From contig CM019713.1 of assembly GCA_009760885.1 (NCBI GenBank), forward strand, positions 28,120,927 to 28,184,926: a stretch of DNA of 64,000 nt, written 5' to 3'. Within the stretch, counting starts at the first letter, position 1. The number at the start of each line of letters is the position of its first letter. Both the position numbers and the translations under genes were made by a program. This document shows, piece after piece, positions 10,231 through 21,901 of the stretch. A model generated the notes under the pieces. The model was not told the origin of the DNA, did not search any database, and saw nothing but the letters and a program-made list of their open reading frames with translations. This DNA is from Achatina immaculata. Its lineage: Eukaryota > Mollusca > Gastropoda > Stylommatophora > Achatinidae.

Positions 10231-10497
10231 TCCTATCTATGCCGTCATAAGCTTTCTTGAAGTTTGAGAAGATATTATGTACTTCTTGTCCATAATCCGA
10301 GTACTTTTCTGCTCTTTGGCGTAGATAAAATAGTTGGTCTATGGTTGATCTATTTTCCTAAAACTTGCTTGATAGTCTCCCAGTATGTTCTCTCTGTTTG
10401 GTTGTAATCTATTTAAAACTATAATAGATAGTGTTTTGTAGCTTGTTTGTAGTAATGATATTCCTCTGTAGTTTTCACTCTTGCTCTTGTCACCATC

Positions 10498-11262
10498 AGA
10501 TTTCACACACAGGCATATAATACCTCTAAATTCTATACCTCACACACAGGCATACAATACCTCTAAATTTTATACCTCACACACAGGCATATAATACCTC
10601 TAAATTCTATACCTCGCACATAAGCATATATTACCTCTAAATTCTGTACCTCACATACAAGCATATAATACCTCTAAATTCTAGACTTCACACACACGTA
10701 TATAATACCTCTAAATTCTAAACCTCACACACAGGCATATAATACCTCTAAAATCTATACCTCACACACAGGCATATAATACCTCTAAATTATAGACTTC
10801 ACACACACACACGTATATAATACCTCTAAATTCTAGACCTCACACAGGCATATAATACCTCTAAATTCTATACCTAACACACAGGCATATAATACCTCTA
10901 AATTATATACCTCGCACATAAGCATATAATACCTCTAAATTCTATACCTCACACACAGGCATATAATACCTCTAAATTATAGACTTCCCACACACGTATA
11001 TAATACCTCTAAATTCTAAACCTCACACACAGGCATATAATACCTCTAAATTCTATACCTCGCACATAAGCATATAATTCCTCTAAATTCTATACCTCAC
11101 ACACAGGCATATAATACCTCTAAATTCTAAACCTCACACACTGGCATATAATACCTCTAAATTATATACCTCGCACATAAGCATATAATTCCTCTAAATT
11201 CTATACCTCACACACAGGCATATAATACCTCTAAATTCTAGACCTCACACACAGGCATATAA
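10498..11262. repeat. 37-bp minisatellite, main block, ~20 copies
   Basis: Unit of 37 bp: AGGCATATAATACCTCTAAA, then TTCTATACCTCACACAC. Two recurrent variant types alternate irregularly: ACACACAGGCATA and GCACATAAGCATA. A few units contain an expanded (CA)n (about 10800). Right flank of LINE-F copy 1. Confidence 0.95.
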
Positions 11263-11332
11263 CGAAACGACCGTACTGCTACTGAGAGAAAAAAGTAGAA
11301 TATTACTTTCTCTCAGAACAGGCGCCGATAAA

Positions 11333-11378
11333 TTGATGAAAGACAAATTCATGAAAGATAAATTCATGAAAGATCCTA
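11333..11378. repeat. ~17-bp direct repeat, three copies
   Basis: Three copies of GATGAAAGACAAATTCA-like units ahead of the 19-bp array. Confidence 0.75.
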
Positions 11379-11404
11379 GCATCTCCATCATCTCTTTCCT
11401 CTCT

Positions 11405-11668
11405 CACATTCTCTTACACCACCTGTCTTTTATCACATCACCTGTCTTTTATAACACCACCTATCTTTTATCATATCACCTGTCTTTTATCACATCACCT
11501 GTCTTCTATAACACCACCTATCTTTTATCATATCACCTGTCTTTTATCACATCACCTGTCTTTTATAACACCACTTATCTTTTATCATATTACCTGTCTT
11601 TTATCACATCACTTGTCTTTTATAACACCACCTATCTTTTATCATATCACCTGTCTTGTATCACTTCC
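11405..11668. repeat. 19-bp minisatellite with 57-bp higher-order period
   Basis: Units of 19 bp alternate in the order TTTTATCACATCACCTGTC, TTTTATAACACCACCTATC, TTTTATCATATCACCTGTC, giving a 57-bp super-unit repeated about four times. Because 57 is divisible by 3, one frame stays open across the array; no protein is inferred. Confidence 0.9.
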
Positions 11669-11960
11669 ATCGTTTTGCTGAGCGTTGCAGCAGTGACCGC
11701 AGTTTGTTCCGTGCGCAGGAAGCGAGCACCAATCAATAACAAAACCTGTCTGTGGTAGCAGCTTTCAGATCAGTCATTTATTCCTCGGAACAGCCGCCGC
11801 TTCACCAAGGATTCCTTGGTCAGCTCAAACAAATTGTTGCTATGACATCGATCATTACCTCCCCCTTGGTCGTATTCGAGCCGGAAGTGACGTGACCGCC
11901 ATGATGGTGGTCTTCTGTTCCTTTCTGCTCTTACCTTGGTGTTGGAATTTTTTATTTTAT

Positions 11961-11990
11961 TTTTTTTTTTGGGGGGGGGAGGGGGGGGGG
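11961..11990. repeat. T10-G9-A-G10 homopolymer tract
   Basis: A run of T followed by two G runs; G-quadruplex-capable and a likely length-error site in assembly. Confidence 0.85.
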
Positions 11991-12193
11991 TTAAGAAGAA
12001 AGATAAAGACGATTATAGTGATTGATGTAGGAAGAGCGAGCAGGTGCTCTAAGCTTTGGTAGCTGGTTCTGATCCGGATTCGGAGTGCTCCAGTGAAATG
12101 AGATGTAGAAGTAAGGCACTGTAATTGTGTGTGGCAAAACGGGCTAATCTATCTTTATTTTGTTCTTTCTTCCTTGTTCTTCTCCCCCCCCCC

Positions 12194-13279
12194 CAGTCTC
12201 AAACTCAGCCTTATCTTAGGCCCCAGTATCAAACCCAGCCTTAGCTTAGACCCCGGTATCAAACTCAGCCTTAGCTTAGGCCCCGGTATCAAACTCAGCC
12301 TTAGCTTAGGCCCCGGTATCAAACTCAGCCTTAGCTTAGGCATCATTCTCAAACCCAGCCTTAGCTTAGTCCCCGGTATCAAACTCAGCCTTAGCTTAGG
12401 CATCATTCTCAAACCCAGCCTTAGCTTAGGCCCCGGTATCAAACTCAGCCTTAGCTTAGGCATCATTCTCAAACCCAGCCTTAGCTTAGTCCCCGGTATC
12501 AAACCCAGCCTTAGCTTAGGCATCATTCTCAAACCCAGCCTTAGCTTAGTCCCCGGTATCAAACCCAGCCTTAGCTTAGGCATCATTCTCAAACCCAGCC
12601 TTAGCTTAGTCCCCGGTATCAAACCCAGCCTTAGCTTAGTCCCCGGTATCAAACCCAGCCTTAGCTTAGTCCCCGGTATCAAACCCAGCCTTAGCTTAGT
12701 CCCCGGTATCAAACCCAGCCTTAGCTTAGTCCCCGGTATCAAACCCAGCCTTAGCTTAGTCCCCGGTATCAAACCCAGCCTTAGCTTAGTCCCCGGTCTC
12801 AAACTCAGCCTTAGCTTAGTCCCCGGTCTCAAACTCAGCCTTAGCTTAGTCCCCGGTCTCAAACCTAGCCTTAGCTTAGTCCCCGGTATCAAACCCAGCC
12901 TTAGCTTAGTCCCCGGTCTCAAACTCAGCCTTAGCTTAGTCCCCGGTCTCAAACTCAGCCTTAGCTTAGTCCCCGGTCTCAAACCTAGCCTTAGCTTAGT
13001 CCCCGGTCTCAAACTCAGCCTTAGCTTAGTCCCCGGTCTCAAACCTAGCCTTAGCTTAGTCCCCGGTCTCAAACTCAGCCTTAGCTTAGTCCCCGGTCTC
13101 AAACCCAGCCTTAGCTTAGTCCCCGGTCTCAAACTCAGCCTTAGCTTAGGCATCATTCTCAAACCCAGCCTTAGCTCTGGCATCATTCTCAAACCCAGCC
13201 TTAGCTTAGGCATCATTCTCAAACCCAGCCTTAGCTTAGGCATCATTCTCAAACCCAGCCTTAGCTTAGTCCCCCGTAT
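12194..13279. repeat. 30-bp minisatellite, array 1, ~36 copies
   Basis: Unit AAACYCAGCCTTAGCTTAGT followed by CCCCGGTATC, CCCCGGTCTC or CATCATTCTC. Because 30 is divisible by 3 and the unit lacks stops in one frame on each strand, both strands show long open frames of 10-residue repeats. There is no support for translation. The order of variants from 12781 onward is repeated in array 2 from 15427. Confidence 0.97.
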
Positions 13280-13782
13280 CAGCCTCATTAGTCAGCTCAC
13301 ACCTCATGGCCAGGCCCCCACACTTCAGTGTACGATCTGGATTGTGCATTTTCTCTTATCTATGCCTCTGAAAAGTTGCCACCGTGCCTGCAAGGCGACA
13401 CACACTAAAGTACACACTCACCCAGATTCACATCTCACCAAGAGAAACACAAACCCTGACACCAGAAACTATTCTTTTATGCACACCTTTTTTTTTAATA
13501 TCCTGCCACCTGCCATTCATACTATTCTTTCCACTCCCCGACAGACTATATTCTCATCATCTTTTCCGAGCTGAGTATTCGACGTTCATTTGCACAGCAT
13601 AGTCTCACCAGGCTGTCGCTCCCACGTCAGCCCTTTCATATCGCTAGTGTACGGCTTACCGTGATGGTCAGAATAACGTACATCGGACTGGGCCAGAGAT
13701 TACCATAGAGCAGCATAAAGGACGTTCGTCGAGGCTGGTTCAGAATTGTCTATCTGGCCAATATATGGCTACCTTACAGAGT

Positions 13783-13787
<5 letters not shown>

Positions 13788-13829
<42 letters not shown>

Positions 13830-13830
13830 G
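13788..13830. repeat. (GA)n followed by G run
   Basis: About 14 GA units then 11 G. Its counterpart in duplication copy 2 is at 16433-16475. Confidence 0.9.
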
Positions 13831-14039
13831 TCTTTATAGAAATATTATGTTTAAAATGTCCGTTGTATTGTCTTTGTGTCTAAGTAAATATGTTTTTGCT
13901 TTGACAAAATCTGGTAATCGGATCTGATTTCTTTTTTTGTTTTCGTTTTGGTTTTTCTTTCAGAGGGCGAACGGTGCACCGTACTTATGCTACTGTTCTG
14001 TTTTCTATGACAGCATGCAGTCTATTCAGCCATCATGGA

Positions 14040-14060
14040 TTATTATTATTATTAGTTGTG

Positions 14061-14147
<87 letters not shown>
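14040..14147. repeat. (ATT)n-(GTA)n trinucleotide repeat
   Basis: ATT units then about 32 pure TAG/GTA units. The counterpart in copy 2 (16684-16798) carries an internal ACTAGTTGT variant, one of the few differences between the two duplicates. Confidence 0.95.
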
Positions 14148-14654
14148 CGTAGTATAGCTAACCAGGAACGGGGATGCTGCCCAACTTCATGCTGGCGACC
14201 AATGGCTGACTGCTTATACCAGTGGTGGCGAATCAAGGCCGACCCTATCCTATTTCTCCGTTCCAACCCTCCCCCTTTTTTTCACCCCCCCCCCCCAAGT
14301 GATAGGCCCTGGCCGACTAACAGGGAAGGAGTTCGCTATAATTTCCTATGGCGGCCAAGTCTGCTAAAGAAGCAATGCACTCATTCCCTCTTCTCTAACT
14401 CTAAACAGGGTCTAGTCGCCTAAACCCACTCCCTATCCTACACGACGCTGTTCTTCAACATCCTCAGGCCGCCAATTCTTTCCTAACGCCCTGAAGCGCA
14501 CGCCCACACAAATACGTGATACATGTTTATGCTTCTTACTTTGGTCCACCCCATGGAAGAGTAAACCCATCCCTGCATCGTTCACGATTTGAGAAAGTGG
14601 AAAGTGAGAAGATTTTGCTCATCAATAACTACCCAGATACAGCTTCCAGGGAAA

Positions 14655-14866
14655 GATCTAGACATCATGGAGGACAACAAATTGATGGAACAGGGAATAA
14701 TCTAGACAACATGGAGGACAACAAATTGATGGAACAGGGAATAATCTAGACAACATGGAGGACAACAAATTGATGGAACAGGGAATAATCTAGACAACAT
14801 GGAGGACAACAAATTGATGGAACAGGGAATAATCTAGACAACATGGAGGACAACAAATTGATGGAA
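14655..14866. repeat. 44-bp minisatellite, array 1, ~5 copies
   Basis: Unit ATCTAGACAACATGGAGGAC followed by AACAAATTGATGGAACAGGGAATA-type sequence given here in two parts. The last unit stops at ATGGAACA, where it joins the 30-bp array 2 (duplication junction). Confidence 0.95.
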
Positions 14867-15925
14867 CATCATTCTCAAACCCAGCCTTAGCTTAGTCCCC
14901 GGTATCAAACCCAGCCTTAGCTTAGTCCCCGGTATCAAACCCAGCCTTAGCTTAGTCCCCGGTATCAAACCCAGCCTTAGCTTAGTCCCCGGTATCAAAC
15001 CCAGCCTTAGCTTAGGCATCATTCTCAAACCCAGCCTTAGCTTAGTCCCCGGTATCAAACCCAGCCTTAGCTTAGGCATCATTCTCAAACCCAGCCTTAG
15101 CTTAGGCATCATTCTCAAACCCAGCCTTAGCTTAGTCCCCGGTCTCAAACTCAGCCTTAGCTTAGTCCCCGGTCTCAAACTCAGCCTTAGCTTAGTCCCC
15201 GGTCTCAAACTCAGCCTTAGCTTAGTCCCCGGTCTCAAACTCAGCCTTAGCTTAGTCCCCGGTCTCAAACTCAGCCTTAGCTTAGTCCCCGGTCTCAAAC
15301 TCAGCCTTAGCTTAGTCCCCGGTCTCAAACCTAGCCTTAGCTTAGTCCCCGGTCTCAAACTCAGCCTTAGCTTAGTCCCCGGTCTCAAACTCAGCCTTAG
15401 CTTAGGCCCCGGTCTCAAACTCAGCCTTAGCTTAGTCCCCGGTCTCAAACTCAGCCTTAGCTTAGTCCCCGGTCTCAAACTCAGCCTTAGCTTAGTCCCC
15501 GGTCTCAAACCTAGCCTTAGCTTAGTCCCCGGTATCAAACCCAGCCTTAGCTTAGTCCCCGGTCTCAAACTCAGCCTTAGCTTAGTCCCCGGTCTCAAAC
15601 TCAGCCTTAGCTTAGTCCCCGGTCTCAAACCTAGCCTTAGCTTAGTCCCCGGTCTCAAACTCAGCCTTAGCTTAGTCCCCGGTCTCAAACCTAGCCTTAG
15701 CTTAGTCCCCGGTCTCAAACTCAGCCTTAGCTTAGTCCCCGGTCTCAAACCCAGCCTTAGCTTAGTCCCCGGTCTCAAACTCAGCCTTAGCTTAGGCATC
15801 ATTCTCAAACCCAGCCTTAGCTCTGGCATCATTCTCAAACCCAGCCTTAGCTTAGGCATCATTCTCAAACCCAGCCTTAGCTTAGGCATCATTCTCAAAC
15901 CCAGCCTTAGCTTAGTCCCCCGTAT
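14867..15925. repeat. 30-bp minisatellite, array 2, ~35 copies
   Basis: Same unit family as array 1. From 15427 to the end the order of variants matches array 1; between 14867 and 15426 the composition differs, with a long run of CCCCGGTCTC/AAACTCAGCC units, so the arrays have changed internally since duplication. Confidence 0.97.
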
Positions 15926-16429
15926 CAGCCTCATTAGTCAGCTCACACCTCATGGCCAGGCCCCCACACTTCAGTGTACGATCTGGATTGTGCATTTTCT
16001 CTTATCTATGCCTCTGAAAAGTTGCCACCGTGCCTGCAAGGCGACACACACTAAAGTACACACTCACCCAGATTCACATCTCACCAAGAGAAACACAAAC
16101 CCTGACACCAGAAACTATTCTTTTATGCACACCTTTTTTTTTTAATATCCTGCCACCTGCCATTCATACTATTCTTTCCACTCCCCGACAGACTATATTC
16201 TCATCATCTTTTCCGAGCTGAGTATTCGACGTTCATTTGCACAGCATAGTCTCACCAGGCTGTCGCTCCCACGTCAGCCCTTTCATATCGCTAGTGTACG
16301 GCTTACCGTGATGGTCAGAATAACGTACATCGGACTGGGCCAGAGATTACCATAGAGCAGCATAAAGGACGTTCGTCGAGGCTGGTTCAGAATTGTCTAT
16401 CTGGCCAATATATGGCTACCTTACAGAGT

Positions 16430-16474
<45 letters not shown>

Positions 16475-16705
16475 GTCTTTATAGAAATATTATGTTTAAA
16501 ATGTCCGTTGTATTGTCTTTGTGTCTAAGTAAATATGTTTTTGCTTTGACAAAATCTGGTAATCGGATCTGATTTCTTTTTTTGTTTTCGTTTTGGTTTT
16601 TCTTTCAGAGGGCGAACGGTGCACCGTACTTATGCTACTGTTCTGTTTTCTATGACAGCATGCAGTCTATTCAGCCATCATGGATTATTATTATTATTAG
16701 TTGTG

Positions 16706-16771
<66 letters not shown>

Positions 16772-17306
16772 CTAGTTGTAGTAGTAGTAGTAGTAGTACG
16801 TAGTATAGCTAACCAGGAACGGGGATGCTGCCCAACTTCATGCTGGCGACCAATGGCTGACTGCTTATACCAGTGGTGGCGAATCAAGGCCGACCCTATC
16901 CTATTTCTCCGTTCCAACCCTCCCCCTTTTTTTCACCCCCCCCCCCCCAAGTGATAGGCCCTGGCCGACTAACAGGGAAGGAGTTCGCTATAATTTCCTA
17001 TGGCGGCCAAGTCTGCTAAAGAAGCAATGCACTCATTCCCTCTTCTCTAACTCTAAACAGGGTCTAGTCGCCTAAACCCACTCCCTATCCTACACGACGC
17101 TGTTCTTCAACATCCTCAGGCCGCCAATTCTTTCCTAACGCCCTGAAGCGCACGCCCACACAAATACGTGATACATGTTTATGCTTCTTACTTTGGTCCA
17201 CCCCATGGAAGAGTAAACCCATCCCTGCATCGTTCACGATTTGAGAAAGTGGAAAGTGAGAAGATTTTGCTCATCAATAACTACCCAGATACAGCTTCCA
17301 GGGAAA

Positions 17307-17735
17307 GATCTAGACATCATGGAGGACAACAAATTGATGGAACAGGGAATAATCTAGACAACATGGAGGACAACAAATTGATGGAACAGGGAATAATCTA
17401 GACATCATGGAGGACAACAAATTGATGGAACAGGGAATAATCTAGACAACATGGAGGACAACAAATTGATGGAACAGGGAATAATCTAGACAACATGGAG
17501 GACAACAAAATGATGGAACAGGGAATAATCTAGACAACATGGAGGACAACAAATTGATGAAACAGGGAAGGATCTAGACACCATGAAGGACAACAAATTG
17601 ACAGAACAGGGAAGGATCTAGGCAACATGGAGGACAACAAATTGACGGAACAGGGAAGGATCTAGACATCCTGGAGGACAACAAATTGACGGAACAGGGA
17701 AGGATCCAGACAACATGGAGGACAACAAATTGCTG
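17307..17735. repeat. 44-bp minisatellite, array 2, ~10 copies
   Basis: The first units are identical to array 1; units from about 17560 diverge (GACGGAACAGGGAAGGATC). The outer, diverged units probably represent the pre-duplication array edge. Followed by a run of 13 G at about 17740. Confidence 0.95.
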
Positions 17736-17846
17736 ATACGGGGGGGGGGGGGGCCCAGAGAGATAGAAAAACTGACAACTTGTCAAAGAATGAACGAAAT
17801 ATATGCTCGTAGGACGGAATGATGTACACACAGGCCCAACAAAACA

Positions 17847-17893
17847 TCCTGCCCTTTATCACACAAAATTCAATCTATTCCAAACATTCTGTA
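17847..17893. repeat. Isolated unit of the 40-bp minisatellite seen at 2279
   Basis: CTGCCCTTTATCACAC ... TCTATTCCAAACATTCTG matches the 2279-2401 unit along most of its length. A single dispersed unit. Confidence 0.6.
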
Positions 17894-19134
17894 ACATTTA
17901 ATACAAATAAGGGGGACGTTTTTGCGGGTGTTGGAACTGAAGGCGGAACACATATAGGAATGCCCGGAGTACGGAAGTGCCAGTCTTTGATTACAGATAC
18001 TACAAATAGTTTATGCTTACAACAAACATTATTAAAACTGAAATAGAGACCGTTTATGTTTGCGTCTTATCCATATGGTCAATAGATGAGGGGAAAAAAA
18101 GATATATAGATTAAAATGAAAAAAAAACTGTTAACTCTTCGACTACCTTTCCAAAAATCCCAAGGCACCTAAAATATTATAATAAACACACTCGCCATAT
18201 ATTTTACTGGGAGATAATGCAATACCTATTTTTAGCTTTTGTATTGGTGTTTTCTTTTTTTTCCATATCTTGGCTCTTTTTATGTTCACTTTCATTAGCT
18301 AAAAACGGCACACAAATTTTTTGAAAAAGAAAACAAATTGTCTATTTTTGCTCTCCGTAGATCATCGTTGTCTAGCTCGCTCAAAAGGGCAAAATTCATT
18401 TTTATGTAGCTGAGAGCCATTTTTCATGTACTTCCTGTTGTCAGAAATGAAATTTTGAAATTTATAAAATAGTTCTAAAAATATTTTGATTTTATTTTCC
18501 GCGAAACTTCGTAATCTTTATTTTTGAATTTGCGTTGGTGGTGTCATTACGCTATGCTAGTAGGCAGATAACCTATTCGCGTTTTTTTTTCCCGTACCTT
18601 TTCTTCAAGGCCACATCTTTGAAGAATAAAACAGTCAAGGCCAGAACTCATTGCCACCTGATTTATCACGTGATCAATGGAAGAAAATATGTGTGCAGGC
18701 ATTCATTGATTATTTCCCTTTGTGTTGACTTTCTTGAAGTCGTCTGGACGGAACATGACCGTCCTTTCAAAGATGTATGACCGTCGTGCACGCCATGAGC
18801 TAATGTTGTAGGTTGAAGCGCACGGGTTCTAATGTTGTATGTTGCAACTCACTAAGAACGATAAAGTGAAGGGGTTTTTTTTTGGAAGGATTTTCTGGAA
18901 AATGTTAGAAAAAACGGAAAGTGATAATTCTTTGAGTTCCGTGTTCTTTTGTGTGTTGGTCCAGGACAAAGGTCCTCTGCTTTTGACAGTTGTTTTATGT
19001 CCTAGTTCATTCCATGCTGAGCTGTGTTTATCGTCTGTGTCCATGTTTATCATTTGTGTCCATGTTTTGGTCAGTGTATTAGTTGCTCTCATGTTTTTGT
19101 CTGTTTTCTTCTTGCTTTGGTTTCTATTTTATCT
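17894..19134. other. No gene seen
   Basis: AT-rich sequence with several A/T homopolymers. No domain, SINE head or repeat family recognised. Short open frames (for example 18535-18780) have no identifiable features. Confidence 0.45.
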
Positions 19135-19345
19135 TTCTCTCCATATTTTGCTTATTTTCCCTCCATATTTTGATCTCTTTCTCTCCATTTGTTGCTCTCT
19201 TTCTCTCTCCATATTTTGATCCCTTTCTCTCCATATTTTGCTCTCTTTCTCTCTCCATATTTTGATCCCTTTCTCTCCATATTTTGCTCTCTTTCTCTCT
19301 CCATATTTTGCTCTCTTTCTCTCCATATTTTACTCTCTTTCTCGT
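19135..19345. repeat. Pyrimidine-rich minisatellite, ~22-26 bp unit
   Basis: Repeats of CTCTCCATATTTTG followed by CTCTCTTTCT or ATCCCTTTCT. All frames are nearly stop-free on the plus strand because of composition. Confidence 0.88.
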
Positions 19346-20997
19346 TTTTTCATTGCATTTATTCATTTTCTGTTTCATTTTTTTTTACAGTGTTCCAGTC
19401 TCGAATTCATTTTACCCAACTCATTTTTCATCTCATTTTTATATTGTCTTGTGTAATTTCACATTAATTTTTTACGCTTTGAATTTCCTATTTCATTATT
19501 TATTCCGTTCACTTCTTCCCCTTTTCTCCTTTCCCTTCTCGTGTAATTTAACTATCAATGCTTTTCTCTTTGCTCTTTTTCCCAGTTTATGCAAATTGTA
19601 TTGCTTATTTTGCCCTTTTTTTCCCTATGCCCGCAAGGACCCGGATGTAACGGACAGACTAAAAAAACTCAAATCTTCGTCCATCTTCATTGGATAAAGT
19701 TTCATATCACGATGATGATAATTGGAAACCCCGCGCTCTCGCCATTTTGTTGATGCAATTATCAGCGCCATCACTGCTGCATCATCACCGCAACCCCTTT
19801 GCGCTGGTTTGCGTCGACGCCGTATTGCCCGGATGTTGACGTTGTTAGGATATTCCGATTTACGTAATACGCTGTTCGGGGTATGAATATATTAAAAATA
19901 AATGTGTAAATATATAAAGAACAGTTGCATAAAAGATATAATAACAGTTATACCTTTATTTTTAAAATGAGGACTGTTTCGATTTACGTTTCGCATCGTA
20001 AAACGGGGACTGTTACTCGTAAGAAATTTGCAATCAACATTTAGTTACAGGGGGAAAAAACACATTTAACGAATTTGAAGTAAATGCTTGGGTCGCTGGT
20101 GGCCGATAATAATGAACATTTTATGGAAACATAAATACCTTTATATTGTTTATGTAGTACAGTGTGGAAATAAGAGTATACTTTTCAGTGGCAAAATAAA
20201 GTTCTACAGAGTTTTATGTCTTGATCAGAATTTCTATTCTCGTATTTGACCACGCTGACGTTTCAGGAATAGTTTACAGTTTTAGGTTCTCGGTGTCATG
20301 ACGAACGAGATACTCCTGTAGTCGCTCCACCACCTGTGCCAGTGAAAACTGCACAAGATTTTCAGTGACCGTCCCTCACATCAGTCCTTGACGATGAGCC
20401 ACCCGGACAGGTTGTCTTTTAGGAATTACAACAGTCCAAATGCAAAACTAGTCAGCGTCGCTATCAGCACAAATTCTGCGGCAAACGTGCCAAACCAAAC
20501 TAGGACACACAGAGACCATCACAGTTCACCAATGGCCAAGTAGACATAACAAAGAATCATCAATGTTGTCTATGCGAAGTTCACAGTGGTGTCACAGACT
20601 AAGCTCAGTAGCTGGGCGCACAGAAGCAACCTCCATCTTGAAAGCAATGATGACACTGTTGCTCATTTGACATGTTTGTGCATTTCTGTTCGCACCACAC
20701 TCAGTCAAACTGTGAAGAGCCACAACAGGGGACAAGCACTTTCAACCAGCAACACAGAAATCCAACTCCACGTCGAATATCATCAACAACTGTGTCACCT
20801 GTGAGAGCGTGAAGCAGAAAAACGTGGCCTACCGCCATTGCTAAACCGAAAGCCGATTCTAGGAAAAGAATATCTGTCAAGGTCAGCAGGTTGTGGATCA
20901 TCATTTTTTTTTAACAAAGAGGCTCTTTATTTGAATGAAATCTGGAAAATTTCGCTGCAGAACTTACAATGCATTGGCAACAAAGATGCCAGGTGTT
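19346..20997. other. No gene confidently seen
   Basis: Unique sequence. The stretch 20220-20900 is less AT-rich and has a 72-codon frame on the plus strand (20586-20804), but no recognisable domain, no homologous second copy in the window and no clear splice sites. It could be a decayed exon or element. Confidence 0.4.
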
Positions 20998-21006
20998 AGA
21001 AGCGGT

Positions 21007-21305
21007 GCTACAAGAACTTAATATTGAAGAAGTCTGGCCAGTAAAGAAGATTAAACAGAGAAAACTTACTATTTTGGACACATTAAACGTCACGAAAATT
21101 TAGAGAAGACAGTCTTGGAAGGGTACATAACTGGAAAAAGAAAGAGAAGAAGACCAAGGCGAAGATGGCTGCAAGACATCCTTGGTAATCTGCTCTGGAT
21201 GCATCGGTAGCAGGACATCTTGCTTACAACCGAGAGGCCTACAGGAGAGCTGTTAGGGAGGCAAAGTTCCGCAAATGACTGACTGACTGACTGACTGACT
21301 GACTG
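21007..21305 (+). mobile_element. LINE-A copy 2, ~300-bp 3' end
   Basis: Encodes, across frameshifts, LQELNIEE, GHIKRHENLEKTVLEGYI, KRRRPRRRWLQDI and the terminal AYRRAVREAKFRK region. The 3' tail is (TGAC)n with six or more units. Flanks agaagcggt (20998-21006) and agaagctgt (21306-21314) form a 9-bp TSD with one mismatch. 5'-truncated pseudogene. Confidence 0.85.
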
Positions 21306-21515
21306 AGAAGCTGTAAGGGTAGAGTCGATAAATGCGCGACCTGTTCGGGGTGTAGGTAGTGGAATCTCCCTCACTATCGCCGTCCCTTTCATTCGTCACT
21401 GCTCTGGCTTGGCACTACGGAGTACGTGCGGCAAACTGATATCTGACTGAAAGTAGGAGATCGGAAAACTAGTAGACTTGTTCTGAATGTTATCTTCAAT
21501 AATTTAATATGATAC

Positions 21516-21901
21516 TCTCTCTCTCTCTCTCTCTGAACCTTAAGCGCCCAGGGCACATGGGGCTTCCGCAAGAGTTTTCCACAAATGCCTGTCCTTCGAC
21601 TTTTTTCTGCTCTTGCCCAGGTGAGCCCTCTATTGCTCAACTTCCTTTCTGTTGTTCTTCTCCATGTCTCTTTTGGTCTACCCTTACTTCTGTTCCCCTG
21701 TGGTGTCCATCTTAGTGCTATTTTTGGTAGTGAGTTATCAGTCATTCGGAGCACATGTCCCAACCATCGCCAGCGTCTTTCCTCAATAATTGTTGTCAGT
21801 GGTTTCATCTGCATTTCTGCCAATAAGATGTTATTTCTTATGGTGTTTGGCCAAAATATTTTTCTAATTCTTCGTAAACATTTAGTCTGGAAAGAATTCA
21901 A
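21516..21901 (-). pseudogene. LINE-C C-terminal domain
   Basis: Continues the polyprotein in another frame: TKCLRRIRKIFWPNTIRNN, RRWRWLGHVLRMTDNSL, RWTPQGNRSKGRPKETW, NRGLTWARAEKSRR. This is the post-RT domain common to RTE-like LINEs. Reading through the (AG)n tail gives an alternating Arg-Glu tract, which is tail and not protein. Confidence 0.82.

Larger units (their letters stand above)
8302..10497 (-). mobile_element. LINE-F copy 1, carrying nested SINE-1 and LINE-B insertions
   Basis: Minus-strand RTE-like element. The 3' tail (GAA)n is at 8302-8313. The C-terminal region has GHVERMEGNRQTK and RPRQRWKDNIE-type motifs, ending in a serine-rich stretch before the stop. The RT segment (8690-9280) contains YADDIDLVGE (box at 9098-9109), KTEYMKIS, ETYKYLGTTFNRSN and MYGSETWS. 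LINE-F sequence is interrupted at 9281-9538 by SINE-1 and at 9634-10230 by LINE-B, then resumes to about 10497, as shown by alignment to copy 2 at 28172-31200. It is 5'-truncated, decayed, and inserted within the 37-bp minisatellite. Confidence 0.88.
12194..14866. repeat. Tandem segmental duplication, copy 1 (~2.67 kb)
   Basis: Comprises the 30-bp array 1, a middle of about 1.4 kb (13280-14654), and a 44-bp array (14655-14866). The middle matches 15926-17306 essentially base for base; the differences I found are homopolymer or microsatellite lengths and a few bases in the TAG tract. The middle includes an AG/G tract, a T-rich stretch ending TTTCTTTCAG at about 13963 and a (TAG)n tract; no coding function recognised. 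Confidence 0.92.
14867..17735. repeat. Tandem segmental duplication, copy 2 (~2.87 kb)
   Basis: Second copy of the 30-bp array, middle region and 44-bp array, offset about 2646-2652 bp from copy 1. Copy 2 is longer because its 44-bp array has about ten units. Confidence 0.92.

Noticed and set aside
12129..13574. 481-codon and 377-codon open frames over the 30-bp array
   Set aside because: They exist because the 30-bp unit is a multiple of 3 and lacks stops; both strands are open at once and the same happens in the duplicated array. No non-repeat coding sequence is attached.
13960..14036. Exon after a TTTCTTTCAG acceptor-like site
   Set aside because: The polypyrimidine-AG is suggestive, but the following sequence runs into (ATT)n-(GTA)n and has no protein-like content; identical in the duplicate.
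17574..17862. Cys/Pro-rich minus-strand frames
   Set aside because: Read through the 44-bp array and a G13 run; by-products of repeats.
20586..20804. Possible host exon (72-codon frame)
   Set aside because: No domain, no codon-level pattern I could defend and no second copy or splice context.
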